Below are positions 7,266-17,715 of a stretch of 37,967 bases of DNA, one piece after another. The notes under the pieces were generated by a model. It was given only the letters and a program-made list of their open reading frames with translations, had not been told where the DNA came from and made no database searches. Every line of letters starts with the position of its first letter. Positions within the stretch are counted from its first letter, which is position 1. Origin of the DNA: an uncultured Desulfobacterales bacterium (GTDB taxonomy: Bacteria; Desulfobacterota; Desulfobacteria; Desulfobacterales; JAFDCJ01). A program made the translations under genes and the position numbers. The DNA lies in NCBI GenBank assembly GCA_947259065.1, contig CAMYLH010000002.1, positions 1 through 37,967 on the forward strand. The letters are read 5' to 3'.

Positions 7266-8873
7266 ATGGGTGCAAATAGTCAAATACTGTCACAACTAAA
7301 TGCAGCGTTATCTAATCTCAGTCTTGGTAAAAAATTAACCCTGGCGATATTGATTTTAGGATCTGTTGCCGGATTCGTGTTTCTGTTTACCTGGTCGGGG
7401 CAAAGTGAATTCCACCCCCTATTTGCCAATTTAGATTCAGAAGATGCCAGTGCTATATTGAGCAAACTCAAGGAACAGAAAATTCCGTATCAAATTGCAT
7501 CCAATGGCACAACGATCCTGATCCCGGAGCAAAATATTCATGAAACCCGGATGCAATTGGCCTCTGCAGGGCTCCCCCAGGGCGGTGGAATCGGGTTTGA
7601 GATTTTTGATAATACGAAATTGGGAATGACCGCCTTTGCTCAGAACGTCAACTTCCAGAGGGCACTGCAAGGGGAGTTGGCCCGCACCATCAACCGAATT
7701 GCAGAGATCGAAAGCTGCAGAGTCCATATTGTAATGACCGAAAAATCTCTCTTTGTTGAAGAAGAGGCGCCGGCGACTGCCTCTGTGGTTTTGAAATTGC
7801 GACCGGGAAAATGGTTAAACCAGAGTCAAGTCAAGGGGATCGTCCATCTGGTATCATCCAGCGTAGCACGATTAAGTGCTGAAAAAGTGACTGTTGTCGA
7901 CAGCAACGGAAAAATGCTTGCCGGTGGCAATGATACATCGTCTTTTGGGAGTCTCAGTTCCGATCAGCTAGATTATCAGGCCAGAGTCGAAAAGGGTTTG
8001 GAAAACAGGGTCAGGACTATGCTTGAATCGGCTCTGGGAGAAAATAAAGCCATCGTCAGATTGTCATGTTCGTTTGACTTTAAAAAGCAGGAAAGAACAG
8101 AAGAACTCTATCTGCCGGATAACAAAGTGGTACGCAGTGAACAGGTGTCAAATGAAATAACCAACGAACCTGGGAAAACCGCCCAGGGTATACCAGGCAT
8201 CCGCTCCAATATGCCGGGGGACAGCACTGCCGGTCAACAAAACAAGTCATTGGATAGTAATTCAACATTTGAAAAAAAAGATCATACCGTCAATTACGAA
8301 ATTGGTAAGGTCATCAGTCGCATAAATGATCCGGTGGGGGAGATGACCCGGATTTCAATCGCAGTTCTCGTGGATGGTACCTATAAGCGTATCGAAAAAA
8401 AGAGAGGAAAAGTAGAATGGGAATATGTTCCTAGATCGACAGAAGAAATGACCAAATTTGAAAACATAGTTAAACGGGCGGTGAATTTTGACTCATCCCG
8501 GGGAGATGAGGTTGACATTGTTAACATTCCTTTTGAGACTACAAAGCTGGCAGAGGAAGAAATACCCGTTCCTGAGCCAGGATGGCTGGAGGTTCTTAAA
8601 AAATACCAGTCTTATGTGAAGTACGGTTTTTTAAGTCTTTTTTTAATTTTATCTTTCTTGTTTTTTGTCAAACCGCTAGTTCGCTGGTTGACTGAATATT
8701 CGTTTCAAGATATGCAGATGTTCAAGCAGCTTCCCAAAACTGTAGGTGAGCTTGAAAGTGAATTTGATCCATCTGCCAAAAATCTGATATTTAGAGATCA
8801 GGCAACTCAAATGATTGCCAGCGACAAGGACGCATCTGTGGGAGTCATGCGTGATTGGATCAAAAATGGTTAG
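7266..8873 (+). CDS. fliF: Flagellar MS-ring protein FliF
   Basis: YPLFANLDSEDASAILSKLKEQKIPYQIA...GGGIGFEIFDNTKLGMTAFAQNVNFQRALQGELARTI; C-terminal FliG-binding motif ..VGVMRDWIKNG. Confidence 0.97.
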   Translation: MGANSQILSQLNAALSNLSLGKKLTLAILILGSVAGFVFLFTWSGQSEFHPLFANLDSEDASAILSKLKEQKIPYQIASNGTTILIPEQNIHETRMQLASAGLPQGGGIGFEIFDNTKLGMTAFAQNVNFQRALQGELARTINRIAEIESCRVHIVMTEKSLFVEEEAPATASVVLKLRPGKWLNQSQVKGIVHLVSSSVARLSAEKVTVVDSNGKMLAGGNDTSSFGSLSSDQLDYQARVEKGLENRVRTMLESALGENKAIVRLSCSFDFKKQERTEELYLPDNKVVRSEQVSNEITNEPGKTAQGIPGIRSNMPGDSTAGQQNKSLDSNSTFEKKDHTVNYEIGKVISRINDPVGEMTRISIAVLVDGTYKRIEKKRGKVEWEYVPRSTEEMTKFENIVKRAVNFDSSRGDEVDIVNIPFETTKLAEEEIPVPEPGWLEVLKKYQSYVKYGFLSLFLILSFLFFVKPLVRWLTEYSFQDMQMFKQLPKTVGELESEFDPSAKNLIFRDQATQMIASDKDASVGVMRDWIKNG

Positions 8874-9003
8874 TCGCTTAACACACCAATCAACAGGTCG
8901 CAGGTTAACAATAACCAACAGCCAGATTAAGAAACGCTGTCGTTGCAGTCAATTCTTATTAGGGGTTGCCAGGGTAAATTTATTGATTTCAATTTAAGCA
9001 CCG

Positions 9004-10002
9004 TTGCCGTCATCAGTTACTATGAATTACAGCCATTTAACAGGCCCAGTAAAAGCAGCCATTTTAATACGCTCCTTGGGTAAAGAGGTTGCCGAACGAA
9101 TCCTCAACAGTTTGACCGATGATGAGCGACAGGTCGTGTTTCGGGAGATAGATCGGATGGGAACAGTGTCGGCCGATATCACCGAACATGTGGCCAAAGA
9201 GTTTGCCGATATTACGACCGGTCGTTCTTTAAAAGGGCAACCAGCCCTTTTAGGATCTGAACACTCGCCAAATACCGGGCAGGATAACGAAAGCCAATCC
9301 GGTGGGGTCGAAGGATTGGAAGCGATTGCATCCTTGAGCGCCCAAGAAATTTCTGATCTGATCAAAGACGAGCATCCGCAGACGATTGCCATTATATTGC
9401 TTCATCTTAAATCACCGGTTGCTAGTGATGTTATAGCAAATTTACCGGATGAAATAAAAACGGATGTCTCGGTGAGAGTAGTTACTCTGGAAAAAGTGAA
9501 CGCTGATATAGTTGATGAGGTGAATGAAGTCTTCAAAGAAATCCTTAAAAATAAAAAGAGCTCAGTCGCCAATATTACCGGTGGAGTTGATCGTCTGGCT
9601 GAGATCTTGAATCAGACAGACGAAATCTCGAGTGAACTGATTTTAAGCGAAATTGAAGAAACAGATGCAGAGATGGCCGCACAAATCAAACAGAAAATGT
9701 TTGTGTTCGAAGATCTGGTGCTGGTTGATGACAGGGGATTTCAGAAATTACTTCGCAAAATTGAGACAGTGGAGCTTGCAACTGCCCTTAAAGCAGCACC
9801 CGACGAAGTTAAGGAAAAGGTGTTTAAAAACATGTCAGAGCGTGCCGGGGCCATGTTGCAGGAAGAGATTGATGATCTCGGACCTGTTCGGATGACCGAA
9901 GTCGCCGATGCACAGCAAGCCATCACCGGTATTATCCAGGAGATGGAAGTCAAAGGAGAAATAATTATCAGTGGCCGACGAGGAGAAGAAATTATTGTCT
10001 AA
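9004..10002 (+). CDS. fliG: Flagellar motor switch protein FliG
   Basis: KAAILIRSLGKEVAERILNSLTDDE...EHPQTIAIILLHLKSPVASDVIANLPDE...MFVFEDLVLVDDRGFQKLLRKIE. True start is probably ATG at 9022 rather than TTG at 9004. Confidence 0.96.
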   Translation: MPSSVTMNYSHLTGPVKAAILIRSLGKEVAERILNSLTDDERQVVFREIDRMGTVSADITEHVAKEFADITTGRSLKGQPALLGSEHSPNTGQDNESQSGGVEGLEAIASLSAQEISDLIKDEHPQTIAIILLHLKSPVASDVIANLPDEIKTDVSVRVVTLEKVNADIVDEVNEVFKEILKNKKSSVANITGGVDRLAEILNQTDEISSELILSEIEETDAEMAAQIKQKMFVFEDLVLVDDRGFQKLLRKIETVELATALKAAPDEVKEKVFKNMSERAGAMLQEEIDDLGPVRMTEVADAQQAITGIIQEMEVKGEIIISGRRGEEIIV

Positions 10003-10678
10003 ATCTGAACAGCGTTCGTTCAAAAGTGGGCTTGGTGGGTACGGATTTCATTGTTTTCCGGATATTCCTGTTGATGCACCAGCTAATGTTGGGCGTTGCT
10101 CACCGACGGAGGAAAATTTCAAACGGATTAAGTATACCAATATTGAATCAAACCGGACCGGTATGGCTTCACAATCCGATAATGACGGAACCTGCAATAT
10201 TAGAAAAGGATCAATATCAACCGCCCAATTGTACGAGCAAGCCTACCAAAGGGGATTCGCGGACGGTTTGAAAAAAAGTACGGTCGACAATGAAAAATCC
10301 TGGCTTGAACAGGGAGAAAAAAAAATAAAGCCGCTTTTGACCAGCCTTCAAGAAGTGTTACGCCAGCTATCTAATATTCGTAAAGAAACTTATCAAAAAA
10401 TCGAACAAGAAGTGGTAGATCTGGCATTGACCATTGCCAGAAAAGTTATCTGTCAAGAGGTGACCCTTGATCGGGAAATCGTCGTGTGTGTCGCCAAAGA
10501 AGCGCTTGCGAAAATTGAAGATCCGGGTGAAATTAAAATCAAGCTGAGCCCTTCCGACCTGCAATTTATCAATGAGACTCAAACTCAACTATCGAATATT
10601 CTGCAAAATATTGATAATGTCACCCTTGAAGCCGCTGAAAATATTCAAAGTGGCGGCTGTATCATCGAAACTGATTAA
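9971..10678 (+). CDS. fliH: Flagellar assembly protein FliH
   Basis: YEQAYQRGFADGLKK...EQEVVDLALTIARKVICQEV...VKEALAKIEDPGEIKIKLSPSDLQFI; between fliG and fliI; 32-nt overlap with fliG if the GTG at 9971 is used. Confidence 0.88.
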   Translation: MADEEKKLLSKSEQRSFKSGLGGYGFHCFPDIPVDAPANVGRCSPTEENFKRIKYTNIESNRTGMASQSDNDGTCNIRKGSISTAQLYEQAYQRGFADGLKKSTVDNEKSWLEQGEKKIKPLLTSLQEVLRQLSNIRKETYQKIEQEVVDLALTIARKVICQEVTLDREIVVCVAKEALAKIEDPGEIKIKLSPSDLQFINETQTQLSNILQNIDNVTLEAAENIQSGGCIIETD

Positions 10679-10773
10679 GCAGCTGCAGGCTGTCGAGGAG
10701 TCTTTTCGCTCCACGTTGGAGAATAATAAAAATGCTGATCCGTGATTGACTCTAATAATTTTATAATACGCTA

Positions 10774-12099
10774 ATGGCTACCGAAGTCGATTTAACAAAA
10801 TATCATGCCTGTATCGATTCAACCTGTCCCATTCGTGCGACCGGTCGTGTAACGGATGTTACCGGTCTAGTTGTTGAAGCCCATGGTCCAGTATCCTGCC
10901 TTGGAACCGTATGTGATATCTACTCCAAACAAAGCAACCATAAGATTACTGCTGAAGTTTCAGGATTCAAGAATAATAATGTTTTGCTGATGCCTCTAGA
11001 AGAAATTCTCGGCATCGGACCGGGATGCCGAGTTGTCGCACGGCAGCAGAAGGCAGTGGTCTCGGTAGGTTCGGATATGCTGGGTCGTGTCATCGATGGC
11101 CTTGGTGATCCAATTGACGGCCAGGGAACGATAAAGAGTGAAGCTGAATATCCGATTTATGCAACTTCGATTAATCCGATGATGCGTAAAAGAATTCATC
11201 AACCACTGGATTTAGGTATCCGGGTTATCAACGGCCTGTTAACTGTTGGGTGTGGTCAGAGAGTGGGAGTTTTTGCAGGTTCTGGTGTCGGTAAAAGTTT
11301 ACTTTTAGGGATGATAGCACGTAAAACAAGAGCCGACGTGAATGTGATTGCTCTCATCGGCGAGCGGGGCCGAGAAGTCAATGACTTTATCTTCAAAGAA
11401 CTTGGTAAAGAAGGGTTGGAAAGATCCGTAATTGTAGTTGCCACATCAGACCGCTTACCGCTGATTCGGATGCGAGGCGCATTTATCGCTACCGCAATTG
11501 CCGAGTACTTCCGAGACCAGGGCAATCATGTCAATTTGATGATGGATTCAGTGACCCGCTTTGCCATGGCTCAACGGGAGATCGGTTTGGCACTGGGGGA
11601 GCCGCCGACAACCAAGGGCTACACACCGTCTGTTTTTAGCCTTTTGCCTAAATTGCTTGAGCGCGCTGGAACCTCAGCCAATCGCGGAACCATTACCGGA
11701 CTCTACACTGTGCTGGTGGAGGGTGATGATTCCAACGAACCGATTGCCCACATCAATCTAACGCGAGATCTTGCGATGGAAAATCACTATCCTGCAGTCG
11801 ATGTTTTAAGCAGCATCAGCCGCGTTATGGATGATATAATCGATGATAAACACAAACAAAATGCCCGTCGGTTGAAACAGATACTGGCCACCTATCGCAA
11901 GGCGGAAGATTTAATCAATATTGGTGCTTATGTCGCCGGCAGTAATTCGAAAATTGATTATGCCATTGAAATGTTCGGCAAGATCAATAATTATTTAAGA
12001 CAGACTATTGAAGAAACAGTGAATTTTGAGGACAGCATCACTCAAATGGATTCCATGTTCCAAAATGGGAGTGAAACTCCAAATCAGAGCATGCCCTAG
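10774..12099 (+). CDS. fliI: Flagellum-specific ATP synthase FliI
   Basis: GVFAGSGVGKSLLLGMIARKT, IALIGERGREVNDFI, MMDSVTRFAMAQREIGLALGEPPTTKGYTPSVFSLLPKLLERAG. Confidence 0.98.
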   Translation: MATEVDLTKYHACIDSTCPIRATGRVTDVTGLVVEAHGPVSCLGTVCDIYSKQSNHKITAEVSGFKNNNVLLMPLEEILGIGPGCRVVARQQKAVVSVGSDMLGRVIDGLGDPIDGQGTIKSEAEYPIYATSINPMMRKRIHQPLDLGIRVINGLLTVGCGQRVGVFAGSGVGKSLLLGMIARKTRADVNVIALIGERGREVNDFIFKELGKEGLERSVIVVATSDRLPLIRMRGAFIATAIAEYFRDQGNHVNLMMDSVTRFAMAQREIGLALGEPPTTKGYTPSVFSLLPKLLERAGTSANRGTITGLYTVLVEGDDSNEPIAHINLTRDLAMENHYPAVDVLSSISRVMDDIIDDKHKQNARRLKQILATYRKAEDLINIGAYVAGSNSKIDYAIEMFGKINNYLRQTIEETVNFEDSITQMDSMFQNGSETPNQSMP

Positions 12100-12150
12100 C
12101 CAATATCATCAATCAGTCGTTAATCGTGAATCGACTACGGGCTATTATCA

Positions 12151-12588
12151 ATGTACCAATTCAAACTGGAAGCACTTCTCAACCATCGCCGTCATCAGGA
12201 AGAATCCTGTCAGAAGGAGTTTGCAAAGGCCCGTAGAAGACTTTCTAACGAGCGTGAGGAGCTTGAACGAAAAAAAAAGGATAAACAAGAAAGCCTTGAA
12301 AAGCTGCAAGCAAAGACAAAAGAAAGCCTAAAGGTTTCCGATATCCGGTTACACATGAATTATCTACAGCAGTTATCCAAAGACATTGAAGACCAAGCAT
12401 TGCGTGTGCATCAAGTTGTAAAGTTGGTTGATCAGAAGCGACATGAGTTGATCTCCATCGTGCAAAAGCGTAAAACCCTTGAAATAATTAAACACAAGGA
12501 GAACCTGGCATATCAACAAAAATTGATACAAGATGAACGCAAATCTATGGACGAAATCGCTTCGATCCGCCATGCCCGACAGATGTAA
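12151..12588 (+). CDS. fliJ: Flagellar export chaperone FliJ
   Basis: MYQFKLEALLNHRRHQEESCQKEFAKARRRL... coiled-coil, directly after fliI. Confidence 0.85.
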   Translation: MYQFKLEALLNHRRHQEESCQKEFAKARRRLSNEREELERKKKDKQESLEKLQAKTKESLKVSDIRLHMNYLQQLSKDIEDQALRVHQVVKLVDQKRHELISIVQKRKTLEIIKHKENLAYQQKLIQDERKSMDEIASIRHARQM

Positions 12589-13094
12589 CCGGGGGGTATG
12601 TGGGCTTAGGGCAGGGGTTGAAAGGTCTTATAGGCGCAAAGTCGTATCGTATATCGTCACAGGTTTTAGGTGGTCCATACAGGATAGTATTGAAAGATGG
12701 ACCTCGGACATCGAACGTCCCGTGTTGAACATTGAACAATGATGTCGCTTTGCTCAAAATTTTAGTTGATTTTTTCGGGAATTCACTCACTTTCAAATTT
12801 CCGCACTCCGAATTTCAAAATCCGCTTTCAATAGCCTCTGCTTAGCGTTCTTTTCTATCGCTTGCTTTCCGGTTTTTTGTCGCCTATCTCTAGTTCAGGT
12901 AATGTTTTCCAGCGATGGGAAATAATTGCCGGTCTGATTTCTATAAGAGCAAATTTAAGGATGATTTGAATCATCTGTGGAATTGGATTTTATATGTCCG
13001 CAGCAAATGTCAAAATTGATATCTAACAATATTATAGGAGGTTAAGGAGATTGTGATCCTATTTATTCCTATAAATTATCCTATTAAAACTATT

Positions 13095-13109
13095 TGGCAC
13101 ACTCCATGC
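13095..13109 (+). promoter_or_regulatory. Sigma54-type promoter upstream of fliK
   Basis: TGGCAC-ACTCC-ATGC(T), 67 nt upstream of the fliK ATG at 13176. Confidence 0.65.
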
Positions 13110-13175
13110 TAAAGGAACAAACAGATTGGACGCAAAGGTTTCTTTTAAGATTTTTCACTTCGAGGACAATACGTA

Positions 13176-15137
13176 ATGACTGCAAATTTTCTTTTTCCCC
13201 AGGTTCCGAAACAAATCCCGCGGCCCGATATTGGGCGTGGTACGATGGGGGGATCTGTTCAGAGTCGCACAGACCTATCTGCAACCTGTGATAGATCTTC
13301 CGGGGATAGCCGTAATAGTTTTCTGAATACCCTGGAGCAAATATCAAAAGACAACAATTACAATAAAGCGACACGAGGCACAGGTGGGGGGGAATTATCA
13401 GTATCCGCTGCACATCATTCAGGTGATAATTTCGATGCATCATCCCCTCAAGTAATCGGCGATACGTCTGAGATATTCGAGGCTACCAAACAGCTGGAAG
13501 AAGATCTTGCTGGTGTCGGCTGTAAGTTGATCCATGGTTCGGATTTAACCGTGATATCAAGTATTTTCGAAAGACTGGGGCTTTACGATTCAGCTGGGGG
13601 GTCGAGTTCTGCAGATAAGGTAGACTGGATATTAAGCAGCGCAGAAGGCTTGGCTGCTTTACAACTGCTCCTCGCAAGTCCTGATCAAAACGACCTAAAT
13701 CTATCAAGCGAGATGAAAGCCGTATTCGATCGTTTACAGCAATTTATAGCCAATGAAAATCCTTTGGGTGAATTTCGCGATAGTCGATCGGCAGAGAACA
13801 CGAATTTGAATCAATTGGTTGAAAAAATCGTTTCAGGCCAAGAAAATCAAAGAAGTAGTTCTGGTATTCATGCGAAGGAGATCGAATTTGTCAAAAAGTC
13901 ATCAAATCCTTTGGTCAAAATTGACCTGATCAACCCCAAATTATCGAATGAAAATGGGCAAACCGGATCTTTGCAACCGGACGCGAATTCGCAAATTGCT
14001 CCTCGATCAGAGAACATGGATAAAACCGAATCGATAAAATTGTCAGCGGAGGCACGACCGGGTGGGATTGAAGCCAGTGAAAATGCCAAAGCACCAAGAC
14101 CCCTAGAAGCCGTCCGCACGGAAATCTCCGAGCTGAAAGACGATCCAAATACACCGGTTAAAGCAGGGGCACTGAACCGAGCAAGTCTTGACAACCGGAT
14201 TCCGGCGACGATTTACACCGGGAAACAGGTTGGCGGTGAGTCGGCACAGCAGAATTTATCGGACAATGAATCCGCGCAAATGATAAAAATGACAAACGAG
14301 GCTCGAACGGCCAGGTCGCTAAATCAGGTTCAACTCTCCGTCGGAGAAAACGTTCGGGACGAGACGGTGAATAATGAACCCTCACCGGCTATAAAAATGA
14401 CAAACAATACTCAAGCGGCAAAGGCTTTAGACCCTGTGCAACGTTATGGCGGCGAACACGTTCAGAACAATATGGGTAATAATGAATTATCGCCGGTTTC
14501 AAAAATGATACATGATGCTCAAATGGCAAAAGAGAATCAGATGAGAATGGATGGCGCCACGAGCGATGAACTGGGCACGAAAGTAACTAAAGTGGATGCC
14601 GGGGCCAACGACAATGGTTTGCTGAACTCACAAAATCAATCCGCAGAAAAGGCGTTTGAAGCGACTTCTCCATCTAAGCAAACCGACAACAGTGGCCAAA
14701 GCCTTCGAACTCATACTCTGGATCAAATCGTTCGGAGAGCCGTCATCTTTATGAGAAACGGTCAACATGAAGCAAAAATTGATCTCAAACCGGAATATCT
14801 CGGCCACGTCCGTATGCAGGTGACCACCGAAAATCATCAAGTGACCGTAAAAATATTGACGGAATTCGGATTCGTCAAAGATATGGTTGAAAATAATATC
14901 CACCAGTTGAAAGCCGATTTGCAACAGCAGGGGCTTAACGTCGACAAACTGGAAGTGGCAGTATCCGATGACTCTGATGAACACAATGACCCTCAGGGAA
15001 AAGCCGCTCAAGCAAAAGACCGGCACTCCAGAGCTGCTCGCATCAACCCGGAAAGTCCAGAAGGAGAAACACGGGAGCAGTCCGGGAATGTCGTCTCAAG
15101 GAAAGCCGGCCCAACAACCGTGGATTATTTTGCATGA
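13176..15137 (+). CDS. fliK: Flagellar hook-length control protein FliK
   Basis: Low-complexity N-terminal and central region plus C-terminal Flg_hook domain (IDLKPEYLGHVRMQVTTENHQVTVKILTEFGFVKDMVENNIHQLKADLQQQGLNVDKLEVAV); followed by flgD. Confidence 0.92.
   Translation: MTANFLFPQVPKQIPRPDIGRGTMGGSVQSRTDLSATCDRSSGDSRNSFLNTLEQISKDNNYNKATRGTGGGELSVSAAHHSGDNFDASSPQVIGDTSEIFEATKQLEEDLAGVGCKLIHGSDLTVISSIFERLGLYDSAGGSSSADKVDWILSSAEGLAALQLLLASPDQNDLNLSSEMKAVFDRLQQFIANENPLGEFRDSRSAENTNLNQLVEKIVSGQENQRSSSGIHAKEIEFVKKSSNPLVKIDLINPKLSNENGQTGSLQPDANSQIAPRSENMDKTESIKLSAEARPGGIEASENAKAPRPLEAVRTEISELKDDPNTPVKAGALNRASLDNRIPATIYTGKQVGGESAQQNLSDNESAQMIKMTNEARTARSLNQVQLSVGENVRDETVNNEPSPAIKMTNNTQAAKALDPVQRYGGEHVQNNMGNNELSPVSKMIHDAQMAKENQMRMDGATSDELGTKVTKVDAGANDNGLLNSQNQSAEKAFEATSPSKQTDNSGQSLRTHTLDQIVRRAVIFMRNGQHEAKIDLKPEYLGHVRMQVTTENHQVTVKILTEFGFVKDMVENNIHQLKADLQQQGLNVDKLEVAVSDDSDEHNDPQGKAAQAKDRHSRAARINPESPEGETREQSGNVVSRKAGPTTVDYFA
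14221..14541 (+). repeat. Degenerate intragenic repeat in FliK (about three units of ~35-39 aa)
   Basis: VGGESAQQNLSDNESAQMIKMTNEARTARSLNQVQ / VGENVRDETVNNEPSPAIKMTNNTQAAKALDPVQ / YGGEHVQNNMGNNELSPVSKMIHDAQMAKENQ. Confidence 0.8.
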
Positions 15138-15281
15138 AGCTGAGTGGGTAATTTGAAGTCTGACGAACTCAAGAGGTTGTTTCGCCATCTCCTTTTTTAA
15201 TGGTTTAGCAGAAATGGAAAGAAATCCTGAAATTTACATTATTCAATCAAAAATTAACAATTTTAAAAAGGTGATACACAG

Positions 15282-15950
15282 ATGATAACTTCGGAATTAA
15301 ATCCAGTCATTACCGGATCAACGGAGCCTGCCGCCTCCCAGACATCGGTTTTGGGTAAGGATGATTTTTTAAACCTTTTGATCACCCAGCTGCAAAACCA
15401 GGATCCGCTCAATCCCACCGATTCTACGGAATTTACAGCTCAGCTGGCTCAGTTCAGCTCTTTGGAGCAATTGAGCAATGTCAACGAAAATTTGGAGCAA
15501 TTACAAAATTATCAGACAGCGGCCAATAATTCCCAGGCCGTTTCACTGCTCGGAAAAGAAATTACTGCCAACGGCAATTCCCTGAAATTATCCGATGGTG
15601 AGCCGATTGACTGTGATTTTAACCTGAGTAGGGATGCCGCCACGGTCGTGGTGAATATCTATGACAGCACCGCTGGGTTTGTTAAAGCAATTGAAAGCGA
15701 AGGTCTGTCCGCCGGACGGCATACGCTGGTTTGGGACGGAACTGACAGAAACGGCAATCCGGCCTCGGATGGAAGCTATACCTTTGAAATCCTGGCCGCG
15801 GATGCCAACGGTCAAAAGGTTAAGGCCACAGCAATTTTTACCGGCACTGTTGACACAGTGACATTTGAAAATAATACCCCCTTCTTGATTTCCGGGGACC
15901 AAAAGGTTGCCGTCGGCGATGTGATTCAAGTGGCAACACCCGTAAATTAA
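15282..15950 (+). CDS. flgD: Flagellar hook capping/scaffold protein FlgD
   Basis: LGKDDFLNLLITQLQNQDPLNPTDSTEFTAQLAQFSSLEQLSNVNENL and ..GRHTLVWDGTDRNGNPASDGSYTFEI. Confidence 0.97.
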   Translation: MITSELNPVITGSTEPAASQTSVLGKDDFLNLLITQLQNQDPLNPTDSTEFTAQLAQFSSLEQLSNVNENLEQLQNYQTAANNSQAVSLLGKEITANGNSLKLSDGEPIDCDFNLSRDAATVVVNIYDSTAGFVKAIESEGLSAGRHTLVWDGTDRNGNPASDGSYTFEILAADANGQKVKATAIFTGTVDTVTFENNTPFLISGDQKVAVGDVIQVATPVN

Positions 15951-16009
15951 TGAGAAGGCCCGTAATTTGAAGAATACAATAACACTTTCACCAATGGAGG
16001 AAATTAGAT

Positions 16010-17254
16010 ATGATAGGATCATTGTTTGCAGGAATATCCGGATTAAGTGCGAATTCCACTGCCATGACCGTTATCGGAGACAATATTGCGAATGTAAACA
16101 CCACTGCATTTAAATCCAACAAATCTTCGTTTGCCAACATTTTGAGCCAATCTTTGGGAGGATCCGCAACTTCCGGTATCGGTAGAGGCGTAGAATTTTG
16201 GGGGGTTTCACCTTCTTGGAGCCAGGGCTCTATTGAAAACACCTCAAACGCAACCGATATGGCAGTCAACGGAAAAGGTTTCTTCATGGTTGAGGATGAA
16301 TCCGGTTCGGCCTTCTACACCCGGGCTGGAGAATTTTCCTTCGACAAAGACGGCTACCTTGTCAATCCGGATGGATTATTTGTTCAAGGCTATGCGGTAG
16401 CGTCGGTAGCCCCCAACGGCGCTGTCAGCCTCGGTTCCATCGAAAATATAAATGTTCCCGGCGAAAGTACGACGCCGCCTCAGGCCACCACCACCTCTAC
16501 TCTGGATATCAATCTCGATGCCGGAGCAGCTGCGACTGATACCTATGCCAGTACCCAAACCATCTACGATTCCTTAGGCAATGCCATACCTTTAACCTTG
16601 ACCTTCACCAAGACCGGTGCCAATGCTTGGACAGCCAGTGTCTCCGTTCCGGCCGGAACGGTGACCACCCCGGCCACGGATATCGGCATCACCAATGCCG
16701 CTCTTACCTTTGACGGCAGCGGAAATCTAAACGCCGGTACCGATCCCAGCATCACGCTCACCAATCTGACTAACGGAGCCGCCAACGTTACGATCAACTG
16801 GGATCTTTTTGATGCTGCTGGTGTCACAAACGGTGACCTTACCCAGTATGCCGCAGCCTCCACAACCAATTTCAACACCCAAAATGGTTATGCTGCCGGT
16901 AACCTTCGAGGGATATCAGTAGATGAAAGTGGATTTGTTACCGGTATTTACTCCAATGGACAGCTCACCCCGCTGTATCAGGTTGCGCTGGCAGATTTTC
17001 CAAGCTATTACGGTTTAACTAAAATGGGCAAAAATCTGTATTCAGAATCCCGCGCATCTGGTCAAGTCATGCCGGGCGTTCCACTCAGCGCCAGTCTGGG
17101 TAGCATCAGTCCCAGCGCTATTGAAATGTCCAATGTCGATTTGGCTCAGGAGTTTGTGAAAATGATCACGACTCAGCGCGCGTTTCAAGCAAATTCCCGA
17201 GTAATTACTACCAGCGATGAAGTTTTACAAGAATTGATTAATTTGAAACGATAA
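16010..17254 (+). CDS. flgE: Flagellar hook protein FlgE
   Basis: MIGSLFAGISGLSANSTAMTVIGDNIANVNTTAFKSNKSSFANILSQSLGG...; C-terminal MSNVDLAQEFVKMITTQRAFQANSRVITTSDEVLQELINLKR. Confidence 0.97.
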   Translation: MIGSLFAGISGLSANSTAMTVIGDNIANVNTTAFKSNKSSFANILSQSLGGSATSGIGRGVEFWGVSPSWSQGSIENTSNATDMAVNGKGFFMVEDESGSAFYTRAGEFSFDKDGYLVNPDGLFVQGYAVASVAPNGAVSLGSIENINVPGESTTPPQATTTSTLDINLDAGAAATDTYASTQTIYDSLGNAIPLTLTFTKTGANAWTASVSVPAGTVTTPATDIGITNAALTFDGSGNLNAGTDPSITLTNLTNGAANVTINWDLFDAAGVTNGDLTQYAAASTTNFNTQNGYAAGNLRGISVDESGFVTGIYSNGQLTPLYQVALADFPSYYGLTKMGKNLYSESRASGQVMPGVPLSASLGSISPSAIEMSNVDLAQEFVKMITTQRAFQANSRVITTSDEVLQELINLKR

Positions 17255-17544
17255 TGAATACGGCTCTCACCGGGTTTAAGCGCAGTTGGGGTAACCACTG
17301 AAGATTCCGCTGCGCAGCCGGGTTTTGTTGGATACCATCGTCAAAGACTTGACTACTAATTGCCAAAGTTGACGCCGATTCCCAAGTTTTGATTGCCTTT
17401 CACTTTACCAGGGAATCAGTGTCTTCCTATCATTGATAAGGTTTCAAAATTTCTCCCGCCGTTTTTCCATTAAGATCCATAAAGTTCAGCACTGCAAACG
17501 GGTTGACGCAATCGGGCTATTAGATGTCTGAGTGTTCGGTTCCG

Positions 17545-17559
17545 TGGCACAATACTTGC
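17545..17559 (+). promoter_or_regulatory. Sigma54-type promoter upstream of the fliL operon
   Basis: TGGCAC-AATAC-TTGC(T), a full consensus match, 157 nt upstream of fliL. Confidence 0.78.
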
Positions 17560-17715
17560 TTTCTAAAATGTCGGAAAAACTGAAAAGTGCAATTCCGATA
17601 ATAATTTTCGATTCGGTCATGGTGAGTCACGGCTGCCGTTACCCAGTTAATTCTCAGCCATCGTGTCAAAACCGACGGGTGGAAATCGTTCTGACAACGA
17701 AGGAAGTGAAATAAA

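Noticed and set aside
8815-8997. 60-aa ORF overlapping the end of fliF
   Set aside because: Out-of-frame within fliF C-terminus; no domain; likely chance.
17255-17330. Possible terminator after flgE (GCGCAG...CTGCGC followed by GGGTTTTG)
   Set aside because: Stem is short with a long loop and the T-run is weak; not sufficient for a call.
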